NCBI GenBank assembly: GCA_050698355.1
Contig: JBOHBN010000247.1
Coordinates: 1 to 13,926 of the forward strand
Length of the DNA stretch: 13,926 nt
Direction: 5' to 3'
DNA from: JBOHBN01 sp050698355
GTDB lineage: Bacteria > Actinomycetota > Actinomycetes > Streptosporangiales > WHST01
Position numbers and translations under genes: made by a program. The notes beneath the pieces are model-generated. The model was not told the DNA's origin. It did not search any database and saw only the letters and a program-made list of their open reading frames with translations. Shown piece by piece: positions 7,034 to 13,053 of the stretch (positions are counted from its first letter, which is position 1; each line of letters opens with the position of its first letter).

Positions 7034-8064
7034 CTGGCAAGCACCTCCTTGGCGAGGTTGCGGTAGGCGCCCGCGCCGGTCGAGTTGGTGGCGTGTGCCG
7101 TGATCGGCTCGCCCGCGACCGTCGCATCCGGGAACCGGACCGTGCGGTTGACCACGCTGTGGAAGACCCGGTCACCGAACGCCTCCACCAGGCGTTCGAG
7201 CACCTCGCGGGTGTGCAGCGTGCGCGAGTCGTACATCGTGGCGAGGACGCCCTCGACGGCGAGCTCGGGGTTGAGTCGTTCCTGGACCTTGTCGATCGTG
7301 TCGAGCAGCAGCGCGACACCGCGCAGGGCGAAGAACTCGCACTCCAGCGGCACGATGACGCCGTGACTCGCGGTCAGCGCGTTGACGGTGAGCAGGCCGA
7401 GCGAGGGCTGGCAGTCGATGAGGATGACGTCGTACTCGCCGGCCGGCTCGCGCAGCGCGCGGTCGAGCGCCTGCTCGCGGGCGACCTCGCCGGCGAGCTG
7501 CACCTCCGCGGCGGACAGGTCGATGTTGCTCGGCAGCAGGTCGAGACCCTCGACCCTCGTCGGGCGTACGACGTCGGCGAACGTCACCCGTCGCTCCATC
7601 AACAGGTTGTAGACGGTCTGGTCGAGCTCATGCGGGTTGACGCCGAGACCGACCGAGAGGGCGCCCTGGGGGTCGAAGTCGACGAGCAGCACCCGGCGGC
7701 CGTGCTCTGCGAACGCGGCGCCGAGGCTGATCGCGGTTGTCGTCTTGCCGACCCCGCCCTTCTGGTTGCACAGTGAAACGACCCGCGCCGGGCCGTGCGT
7801 GCTGAGGGGCGGCGGGTCGGGGAACTTCGGCATGGATCTGCCGGTCGGCCCAACCTTGCGCCGTTGCTTCTTGTCGTCGCCCTCCGCCGGACGCCGCTGG
7901 TCGTCGGCGGCGAACTCCTCCACCGGCAGCGTGGGCGTGCGGTTCACGGGCGCGTCGAGCACCGGGTCGGCCGGTGCGTGCGGGTCCGGAGGCGGCCCGT
8001 ACCCGCGGTCGGTCGCCGGGTCGGTTGGCCGGGGTGCCTGTCGGGCATGCGTCGGATCGGTCAA
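7018..8064 (-). CDS. parA: ParA/Soj-type ATPase of the scpAB cluster
   Basis: A 348-residue Walker-type ATPase of the ParA/MinD superfamily. After about 92 disordered, proline- and charge-rich residues comes the deviant Walker A KGGVGKTT (102-109, with the signature lysine early in the loop), Walker A' VDFDPQG (128-134) and the Walker B-like LIDCQPSLG (215-223). These are the motifs of DNA-binding ParA ATPases that move cargo over the nucleoid. There is no parB next to it; the partner position is held by the small RHH-like gene, and scpA/scpB follow. The equivalent gene in M. tuberculosis is Rv1708. The start is TTG 8064, supported by GAGGTGGAG 5 nt upstream. It is the first gene of the long operon. 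It is likely not the oriC-linked ParA, which normally sits beside parB. Confidence 0.93.
   Translation of the reverse strand: MTDPTHARQAPRPTDPATDRGYGPPPDPHAPADPVLDAPVNRTPTLPVEEFAADDQRRPAEGDDKKQRRKVGPTGRSMPKFPDPPPLSTHGPARVVSLCNQKGGVGKTTTAISLGAAFAEHGRRVLLVDFDPQGALSVGLGVNPHELDQTVYNLLMERRVTFADVVRPTRVEGLDLLPSNIDLSAAEVQLAGEVAREQALDRALREPAGEYDVILIDCQPSLGLLTVNALTASHGVIVPLECEFFALRGVALLLDTIDKVQERLNPELAVEGVLATMYDSRTLHTREVLERLVEAFGDRVFHSVVNRTVRFPDATVAGEPITAHATNSTGAGAYRNLAKEVLARWHAA
7042..7050 (-). promoter_or_regulatory. Strong ribosome binding site for the RHH gene, inside parA
   Basis: AAGGAGGTG on the minus strand at 7050-7042, with 10 nt to GTG 7033. It lies in the last codons of parA and fixes the start of the small gene, which overlaps parA by 16 nt. 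It suggests the small protein is made at a good rate independent of coupling. Confidence 0.7.
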
Positions 8065-8069
8065 GACAA

Positions 8070-8078
8070 CTCCACCTC
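8070..8078 (-). promoter_or_regulatory. Ribosome binding site supporting the parA TTG start
   Basis: GAGGTGGAG on the minus strand ends 5 nt before TTG 8064. No ATG or GTG with a comparable site is close, so the unusual TTG start is preferred. Confidence 0.55.
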
Positions 8079-8127
8079 GTCTGCAGGGCCGGGCGGCGAA
8101 TCGCGTACGGCTCCGGCGGTACCGGGT

Positions 8128-8155
8128 CGTCTACTGGTTCGAGCGTAGGAACCAA
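8128..8155 (-). promoter_or_regulatory. Candidate promoter of the parA-scpAB operon with overlapping inverted repeat
   Basis: On the minus strand TTGGTT (8155-8150) and TAGACG (8133-8128) are 16 nt apart, a fair match to actinobacterial principal-sigma promoters (TTGACx / TAGxxT). A perfect 6-bp inverted repeat, TGGTTC (8135-8140) and GAACCA (8149-8154) with an 8-nt spacer, covers the -35 end and the spacer, which is where a repressor could sit. The leader to TTG 8064 would be roughly 55-60 nt. Read by eye only. Confidence 0.3.
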
Positions 8156-8241
8156 CCGGCCGCGAAGCCGTGCACTCGCGCGGCGTGTCGCGAAGTTTCT
8201 CTGTCGACATTTTTCGCGGCCTACCGTCGCACCGTTACACG

Positions 8242-8293
8242 GTGATCATGAAACATGTTCGCAGCTATGGCTACGGCAAATCTTCATGATCAC
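8242..8293. repeat. Perfect 11-bp inverted repeat between xerD and parA
   Basis: Arms GTGATCATGAA (8242-8252) and TTCATGATCAC (8283-8293) are exact reverse complements with 30 nt between them. The last base of the left arm and the following spacer form a further 8-bp palindrome AACATGTT (8252-8259). The repeat starts 17 nt past the xerD stop and lies upstream of the candidate parA promoter. It could be the xerD terminator, but the arms are only moderately GC-rich, the loop is long and there is no T-run. A paired protein-binding site is as likely; arm centres are 41 bp apart, close to four helical turns. Confidence 0.5.
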
Positions 8294-8309
8294 GCGGGTA
8301 GTCGGTCGC

Positions 8310-9266
8310 TCAGCCGCGGGCGCGGGGATGCGCGAGCGCGTAGACCTCGCGCAGCTTGTCCACGGTCACCAGCGTGTACACCTGTGTCGTCGTCACCGAG
8401 GCATGGCCGAGCAGCTCCTGCACGACCCGGATGTCGGCACCGCCGTCCAGCAGGTGCGTGGCGAACGAGTGCCGCAGCGTGTGCGGCGACACGCCGGACA
8501 GCCCGGCCCGGCCGGCCGCCTGCTGCAGCACCGTCCACGCGCTCTGCCGGCTCAGCCGGCCGCCGCGCGCATTGACGAACAGCGCCGGCATTCCGCGCCC
8601 CCGCGCGGCCAGCACCGGTCTGGCGCGTACCAGGTGGGCCTCGACCGCCTCGGCGGCGTAGCGGCCCATCGGGACGAGCCGCTCCTTGCCGCCCTTACCC
8701 CGCAGCAGCACCGTGTCCTTGTCGCCGGCCACATCATCGACGTCGAGGCCGACCGCCTCGGAGATGCGGGCGCCCGTGCCGTACAGGACTTCGAGCAACG
8801 CGCGGTCCCGTACGCGCAGCGGGTCGTCCGCGCCCGCCGCCTCGCCCAGCGGCCCCGCGGCGTCGAGCAGGCTTTCGACCGCATCGACGTCGATGGCCTT
8901 CGGCAGCCGCTTGGGCAGTGCCGGCGGCCGCACCTCCCGGGCCGGGTCGGACTCGGCCAGGCCCTCCCGCACGGCGAACTTGTGCAGCCCGCGTACGGCG
9001 ACGACGGCGCGTGCGGCCGAGCTCGCGCCGAGCGCCGCATGGTCGTCGTCACCCTCGCGCAGGGCGACCACGAACGCCGCGACATCCTCCCGGCCGACGG
9101 CACCCAACTCGCGTACACCGCGGCCCGCGACCACCTCGGCGTACCGCTTGAGGTCCCGCTCGTAGGAGAGCAGCGTGTTGCGGGCCAGGCCGCGTTCGAC
9201 CGCAAGGTGGTCGAGGTACGCCCGCACACCGTCCGCGAGTGGCGTCACCGTGCCCGTCGTGGTCAT
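8310..9266 (-). CDS. xerD: Site-specific tyrosine recombinase XerD
   Basis: A 318-residue tyrosine recombinase of XerC/XerD size; with its partner it resolves chromosome dimers at dif. The N-terminal SAM-like core-binding domain covers about 8-105 (YLDHLAVERGLARNTLLSYERDL). Catalytic residues are all visible: R167 (GTGARISE), K191 (RGKGGKERLVP), H262 and R265 (SPHTLRHSFATHL), H288 (LLGHASVTTTQ) and the nucleophile Y297. The order Nudix hydrolase - xerD - parA - scpA matches other actinobacteria, which supports XerD over a phage integrase. ATG 9266 was chosen; it follows the ald stop by 17 nt and gives the normal length, though no strong ribosome binding site is seen, so coupling to ald is likely. 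The frame stays open further upstream, but only as overlap with ald. Confidence 0.93.
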   Translation of the reverse strand: MTTTGTVTPLADGVRAYLDHLAVERGLARNTLLSYERDLKRYAEVVAGRGVRELGAVGREDVAAFVVALREGDDDHAALGASSAARAVVAVRGLHKFAVREGLAESDPAREVRPPALPKRLPKAIDVDAVESLLDAAGPLGEAAGADDPLRVRDRALLEVLYGTGARISEAVGLDVDDVAGDKDTVLLRGKGGKERLVPMGRYAAEAVEAHLVRARPVLAARGRGMPALFVNARGGRLSRQSAWTVLQQAAGRAGLSGVSPHTLRHSFATHLLDGGADIRVVQELLGHASVTTTQVYTLVTVDKLREVYALAHPRARG

Positions 9267-9283
9267 GAGGCCGATGCCGTGCC

Positions 9284-10399
9284 TCAGCCGAGCGCGGCGC
9301 CGACGGGTACGGCAGGCAGCCCGTGGGCTTCGGCGACGGGTTGGGAGGTGACCTGGCCGGCGTGGGTGTTGAGCCCGCGGGCGAGGTTGGGGTCGTCGAG
9401 CAGGGCCTGCCGCCAGCCCTTGTCGGCCAGCGCAGCGACGTACGGAAGGGTGACGTTGGTGAGGGCGTGGGTGGAGGTGTTGGGTACCGCGCCGGGCATG
9501 TTGGCCACGCAGTAGAACACCGAGTCGTGCACCCGGAACGTCGGGTCGGCGTGCGTGGTGGGGTGGGAGTCCTCGAAGCAGCCGCCCTGGTCGATCGCGA
9601 TGTCGACCAGCACGCTGCCGGGCTTCATCCGCGCGACCAGGTCGTTGGACACCAGCCGCGGCGCCTTCGCGCCGGGCACCAGCACCGCGCCGACGACCAG
9701 GTCGGCGTCGACGACGGCGCGCTCGACCTCGTAGGCATTGGACATCACCGTCTGCAGGTGACCGCGGTAGATCTTGTCGGCGTGCCGCAGCTTGTCGATG
9801 TTGTTGTCGAGGATGATCACCTCGGCCTGCATGCCCAGCGCGATCGTCGCCGCGTTCATGCCCGACACCCCGGCGCCGATGACCACGACCTTCGCCGCAT
9901 ATACACCTGACACCCCACCGAGCAGCATGCCGCGGCCACCGGAAGCCGCCTGCAGGCAGTGCGCGCCGGCCTGCGGCGCCATCCGCCCGGCGACCTCGCT
10001 CATCGGCGCGAGCAGCGGCAGCGACCCGTCCGGCAGCTGCACGGTCTCGTACGCGATCCCGGTCACCTTCCGCTCCAGCAGCGCAGCCGTGCACTCCCGC
10101 GACGCCGCCAGGTGCAGGTAGGTGAACAGCGCCTGCCCCGCGCGCATCCGGCCGAACTCCTCAGCGACCGGCTCCTTGACCTTCAAGATCAGGTCGCCGT
10201 TGGCCCACACCTCGTCAGCAGCGGACAAGATCTTCGCCCCGGCCGCCTCGAACTCATGGTCCGGGATCGACGACCCGACCCCGGCATCGGCCTCCAAGAA
10301 CACCTCGTGGCCATGCCCCACCAGCTCGTGCACCCCCGCAGGTGTGATCGCCACCCGGTACTCGTGGTTCTTGACCTCCCGGGGGACCCCGACCTTCAC
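9284..10399 (-). CDS. ald: L-alanine dehydrogenase
   Basis: Catalyses the reversible NAD-dependent deamination of L-alanine to pyruvate and ammonium. From GTG 10399 the protein has 371 residues, the same as the M. tuberculosis enzyme, and the known functional residues fall at the same numbers: R15, K75 and H96 for substrate, D198 (ILDNN) for the NAD ribose, D270 for catalysis. The NAD-binding loop GAGVSG is at 175-180. An in-frame GTG at 10414 would add five residues, but GGAGG (10412-10408) is 8 nt before GTG 10399, so the shorter form was chosen. Upstream are a possible -10 element and an inverted repeat that may be an operator; in mycobacteria ald is controlled by an Lrp/AsnC-type regulator. 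The gene is next to xerD in Streptomyces as well. Confidence 0.96.
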   Translation of the reverse strand: MKVGVPREVKNHEYRVAITPAGVHELVGHGHEVFLEADAGVGSSIPDHEFEAAGAKILSAADEVWANGDLILKVKEPVAEEFGRMRAGQALFTYLHLAASRECTAALLERKVTGIAYETVQLPDGSLPLLAPMSEVAGRMAPQAGAHCLQAASGGRGMLLGGVSGVYAAKVVVIGAGVSGMNAATIALGMQAEVIILDNNIDKLRHADKIYRGHLQTVMSNAYEVERAVVDADLVVGAVLVPGAKAPRLVSNDLVARMKPGSVLVDIAIDQGGCFEDSHPTTHADPTFRVHDSVFYCVANMPGAVPNTSTHALTNVTLPYVAALADKGWRQALLDDPNLARGLNTHAGQVTSQPVAEAHGLPAVPVGAALG

Positions 10400-10407
10400 C
10401 GCTGCCA

Positions 10408-10412
10408 CCTCC
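10408..10412 (-). promoter_or_regulatory. Ribosome binding site of ald
   Basis: GGAGG on the minus strand, 8 nt before GTG 10399. It lies inside the codons that a start at GTG 10414 would use, so it argues for the later start. Confidence 0.65.
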
Positions 10413-10442
10413 ACGTTCGTTACGTCGCCGGGCCCGCATCGG

Positions 10443-10463
10443 CCTGGTCGTACCAGGAGTCTA
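10443..10463 (-). promoter_or_regulatory. Possible ald promoter -10 element and operator-like inverted repeat
   Basis: CCTGGT (10443-10448) and ACCAGG (10452-10457) form a perfect 6-bp inverted repeat with a 3-nt centre. Directly upstream on the minus strand is TAGACT (10463-10458), a good actinobacterial -10 hexamer. No convincing -35 is seen 16-18 nt further up, as expected if an activator is needed. The repeat would lie just downstream of the -10, at the start of transcription. Confidence 0.35.
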
Positions 10464-10511
10464 GACCGCCATCGGGACGGCGTTGATCGCGCGGGCTGGC
10501 CGGCGGAGAAC

Positions 10512-10549
10512 CACTACCAGGCGCGGGGTGTCAGGCACCCGCGGTAGTG
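10512..10549 (-). terminator. Nested hairpin after the type VII-like gene pair
   Basis: Outer arms CACTACC (10512-10518) and GGTAGTG (10543-10549) are perfect complements; inside them GCGGGGTG (10523-10530) pairs with CACCCGC (10536-10542) with one bulged G around a 5-nt loop. A 4-nt bulge (10519-10522) separates the two stems. It starts 8 nt past the stop of the 430-residue gene and no T-run follows, which is usual for actinobacterial terminators. It also lies upstream of ald and should insulate ald from the pair. Confidence 0.55.
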
Positions 10550-10557
10550 CAGCTGAG

Positions 10558-11850
10558 TCAGTCCTTGGCGGCCCCGCGCCGCGGGCCGGTCAGGACGGCC
10601 GACAGCTGCTGGTACAGCTGCCGCGCGGTCTTTCGATCCGCCGGTGAGATGGCAAAGTCTTCGGGATCGTAATACTCGGGGGTGTGCGGGTCCGGCACCC
10701 TCGTCGGCGTGAGGTGGCTGCCGCCCAGCGGCACCCATTCGGTGTGCGCAGTCGGTTCCACGTCTTCGGCAAGCTCGTCGTGGGACTCGCCGAGCCACTC
10801 CCGCAACCGCTCCCGCACGTCTCGTACTCGGTCCATGCCGTCCTCACCCACGACGTCGGAGCCGGCGGCGGATTGAAGCCGTGCCGCCTCGGCGGGGGTA
10901 AGGGGCAGGGCCGAGTAGAGGTCGTCGATGATCCCCTGAAGGTCTCCGTCGTCCACCGTCGGTTTGAGCGCCAGGAGGTTGCTTGGCTCGTCGAGCTCGG
11001 GGATGCGGTTCTCCGGCCTCGTGTTGCTGTAGACGCCGAGCAGGCCCCAAATGCCACCCGCCGCCAGCAGCGGCGGCTCGACAAGGATGTTGAGGGGGTG
11101 GCCGCTGGGTAGGTCGTTGTAGGCACGTAGCGGTGGGTTGTCCGCCGCGTTGAGCCAGGCCTCGGACAAGGGTGTGATCTCGCCGCCCCAGGTGCCAGGG
11201 GACGCGTCCTCCCACAGGTCACGGGACAGTTCGGCAAGCTTGAGATTTCCGTGCGCCAACTCCCGCACCGCCTCGTTGTACGCGAGCGCCTGCGGGCTGA
11301 CGTTCTCGGTAAACGTCGGACAGGCGTCCGCGATGCGTGCGAGCAGCGCCGCGCCGGTGAGGTCCGCGCTGTTGGCGTAGTTGAGGATCTGCTGCACTCG
11401 AAATGTGATTTCGGGCTCTACGGAGTAGACAAGGTCGGGTACGTCGTTCGTGTAGTCCGAACCCAACGAGTTGGTCGGGAACTTCGCATACTTGACGGTG
11501 CCGTCGTTCTCGACCGAGTAGGTACCGTTCTCATCGGCACCGATCTCACTCAGGACGTTCTCGAGTTCCTGCTTGGCCTTGGTGAGCGCCCGGTACAGGC
11601 CGTCCGTCGCCGCCATTCCCGCCCGCATCTGCAACTTGCAGGCCTCGAGCGCGAGGGAGTTCGTCTGCAGGACGGCGGCTGCCTGTGGCTGTCCCTCGCC
11701 CGACCACACCTGCCCGGCGTCGATGACCCGCTTCACCTCGCTGTCGAAGTACGTCGCCGCGTTGCCCGCGTACGGCTCGGCCTCGTGAAAACCGAGCGAC
11801 AGGAAGGCACCGGGGACGATGCTCTGCAGGGTGGGAACGTTGACGGCCAT
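10558..11850 (-). CDS. Putative type VII-type secreted protein with WxG-like N-terminal domain
   Basis: I do not recognise the whole 430-residue protein. The first about 120 residues look like the helix-turn-helix domain of WXG100-type secretion substrates: a helix, then VWSGEGQPQAAA with W49-S50-G51 at the turn, then a long heptad-like helix to about 103, closed by a YSVENDGTV segment (111-119) of the sort often seen after such domains in actinobacteria. Residues about 140-215 are helical; 235-300 contain a hydrophobic stretch (LLAAGGIWGLLGVY, 261-274); the tail is acidic, then basic at the very end. No enzyme or toxin motif is visible. ATG 11850 has GGAG 10 nt upstream and lies 4 nt after the small partner gene. 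G+C is lower than in neighbours (31 of 60 bases at 11401-11460), which suggests later acquisition. Confidence 0.75.
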   Translation of the reverse strand: MAVNVPTLQSIVPGAFLSLGFHEAEPYAGNAATYFDSEVKRVIDAGQVWSGEGQPQAAAVLQTNSLALEACKLQMRAGMAATDGLYRALTKAKQELENVLSEIGADENGTYSVENDGTVKYAKFPTNSLGSDYTNDVPDLVYSVEPEITFRVQQILNYANSADLTGAALLARIADACPTFTENVSPQALAYNEAVRELAHGNLKLAELSRDLWEDASPGTWGGEITPLSEAWLNAADNPPLRAYNDLPSGHPLNILVEPPLLAAGGIWGLLGVYSNTRPENRIPELDEPSNLLALKPTVDDGDLQGIIDDLYSALPLTPAEAARLQSAAGSDVVGEDGMDRVRDVRERLREWLGESHDELAEDVEPTAHTEWVPLGGSHLTPTRVPDPHTPEYYDPEDFAISPADRKTARQLYQQLSAVLTGPRRGAAKD

Positions 11851-11854
11851 CGCG

Positions 11855-12205
11855 TCACTTCTCCAGGTTGAGCGTGAAATCGATGGTCGGTAGCGCGGCT
11901 ACCGGGCCCTCGTACAGCTCAGCGGCATCGGCGTCGGTGTCCATTACGGCGGCAGCGGTCCCTTCGAGCTTCGCGCTCAGCGCGCGCATGGCGTTGCTTC
12001 CGTCCCCGAAGGCTTGCCGCCAGGCGGATACGCATGCCCGCGCCGGGGCGGCCGACTCGAGCACGCTCAGGCCCGCGCCGGCCGTGCCCTCATCGACGGT
12101 GAACGACCGTTTCGCCACCTCGACCTGGGGCGCAACCACGGACTCGCAGCTGTTGACGACCGGTCGTAATCGTTCGGGATATATCGTGATCTCGGCCACG
12201 GCCAC
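11855..12205 (-). CDS. Small EspC/WXG-like helical protein, partner of the downstream gene
   Basis: A 116-residue, mostly helical protein. Layout resembles the EspC (ESX-1 secretion-associated) family: a first helix (about 10-35), a glycine-containing turn (TAGAG, 41-45), a second helix with a tryptophan (AWRQAFG, 61-67) and a closing TAAAVMDTD. In EspC-type and other type VII substrates a YxxxD/E signal is expected here; the sequence has V87-x-x-x-D91 instead, so the tyrosine is replaced. There is no signal peptide. It lies 4 nt before the 430-residue gene and is probably co-transcribed and co-secreted, as such pairs usually form heterodimers. GTG 12205 is used; GTG 12199 is also possible and has GGAAGG 10 nt upstream. 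Family call is moderate; no machinery genes are nearby. Confidence 0.7.
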   Translation of the reverse strand: MAVAEITIYPERLRPVVNSCESVVAPQVEVAKRSFTVDEGTAGAGLSVLESAAPARACVSAWRQAFGDGSNAMRALSAKLEGTAAAVMDTDADAAELYEGPVAALPTIDFTLNLEK

Positions 12206-12217
12206 CCACCCTTCCCG

Positions 12218-12245
12218 CGAATACGGTCGCTACTCAGACCGTGAA
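12218..12245. promoter_or_regulatory. Operator-like inverted repeat in the divergent intergenic region
   Basis: ACGGTC (12223-12228) and GACCGT (12237-12242) form a perfect 6-bp inverted repeat with an 8-nt spacer, 18 nt before the small EspC-like gene. On the minus strand a weak TTCACG - 16 nt - TATTCG pair (12245-12240 and 12223-12218) brackets it and may be the promoter of the secreted pair. The site lies between divergent genes and could act on both. Confidence 0.3.
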
Positions 12246-12351
12246 TCGGAGGCGATGGTTCCCCTACGCAGGGACGTGTGGCGCACGGCACAGCGCGATC
12301 CGGGGCTGGCCGATGTGCCATCTCGCGCGGTGACCCGTCAGGATGTGTTCT

Positions 12352-13047
12352 GTGGGTGGACGGCACAAGGCACCGGCGGCGACGGCGCACCGTGCGCGCC
12401 TCGGTACGCGCGTGGGTGCGGCGCTACGTCGACCTGGCCGCCACACGCCCCCGTCCGGCGTGCCCGCAGTCCGGGTCTGGGTGCTCGCCGAGGCCGCGGC
12501 GGTCGCGCTGGTCGTGGGCGTCGCCGGCGTGCTCGTCGTCGCCTCGCACATCGTCGTGGACTGGCGCGAGCCACTGGTCGGCGCGGCTCTGCTGTTCGCG
12601 CCACTCGCGGTACGGCACGTGGTGCTTGGCGTGCGGCACCGCTGGTTGGCGCTCGCCGGGGGCTACGTCGCGCTCTTCGGGCTCGGTTACGCGGTCCTGC
12701 GCGCCGCCGAACTGCTGTGGTCGTCGACGACCGGCGGGTTCCTCGCCGCGGGTGTCGGAGTGCTGCTCTGCGGCGCCGCGTTCTTCCTCGTCAGCAGCCT
12801 CCGCACCTCCCCGTTGGAGCGCTCGTCGCGAGATGAGCCGCATGGCCACGAGGTGTCCGCGCCGGTGGACCCGGCCACCGAGCCGACGGGGCCGCTGCCG
12901 CGCGTTTCGGTGAGTCGCGACGGTGACTCCGGGAGCACCGGAATGGATGCCGACCCGCCGACGGACCGGTTCCCCCTTGTGGACGGCGACCCTGACACCG
13001 AAGCGCTGCCGCTCATCCGTCCCGACGAGCAGCGCCGCGCCCAATAA
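12352..13047 (+). CDS. Conserved-type membrane protein with four predicted helices, function unknown
   Basis: The main plus-strand gene of the window. From GTG 12352 it encodes 231 residues: a basic N-terminus (1-41), four hydrophobic segments at about 43-66, 74-94, 98-120 and 128-150, and an 80-residue hydrophilic, acidic, proline-rich tail (151-231). Arginines between segments 2 and 3 and after segment 4 suggest both termini are cytoplasmic. No catalytic motif is seen. AGGA lies 8 nt before GTG 12352; ATG 12343 is in frame but has no spaced ribosome binding site. It is divergent from the type VII-like pair and convergent with the Nudix gene, ending at a strong terminator. A working link with the secreted pair is possible but only inferred from position. 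Confidence 0.75.
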   Translation: MGGRHKAPAATAHRARLGTRVGAALRRPGRHTPPSGVPAVRVWVLAEAAAVALVVGVAGVLVVASHIVVDWREPLVGAALLFAPLAVRHVVLGVRHRWLALAGGYVALFGLGYAVLRAAELLWSSTTGGFLAAGVGVLLCGAAFFLVSSLRTSPLERSSRDEPHGHEVSAPVDPATEPTGPLPRVSVSRDGDSGSTGMDADPPTDRFPLVDGDPDTEALPLIRPDEQRRAQ

Positions 13048-13053
13048 CAAGGC

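Larger units (their letters stand above)
8065..8309. other. Intergenic region between xerD and parA
   Basis: A non-coding stretch of 245 bp, the longest in the window, with visibly lower G+C near 8180-8290 than the genes around it. It holds the 11-bp inverted repeat at 8242-8293, a small inverted repeat ACCGT-tac-ACGGT (8231-8243), the candidate parA promoter at 8128-8155 and the parA ribosome binding site. I see no RNA gene and no good coding frame. Confidence 0.6.

Noticed and set aside
8240..8255. A ParB parS site near parA.
   Set aside because: Only one half (TGAAACA) matches the palindromic 16-bp consensus, with 10 of 16 bases overall; no parB is present. Kept only as a remark under the inverted repeat.
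8242..8293. A dif site beside xerD.
   Set aside because: The XerD-arm core TTATG and the usual 6-bp central region are not present, and dif need not lie near xerD.
9267..10094. A recombinase fused to a 276-residue N-terminal domain.
   Set aside because: That stretch is ald in another frame; XerD of 318 residues is complete from ATG 9266.
10415..10557. A tRNA or small RNA gene upstream of ald, suggested by several hairpins.
   Set aside because: No cloverleaf, T-loop or anticodon arm is visible; the hairpins fit a terminator and an operator.
10558..11850. A polymorphic toxin with a C-terminal nuclease or ADP-ribosyltransferase domain in the 430-residue protein.
   Set aside because: No catalytic motif is visible in residues 300-430 and no small immunity-like gene follows; the tail looks low in complexity.
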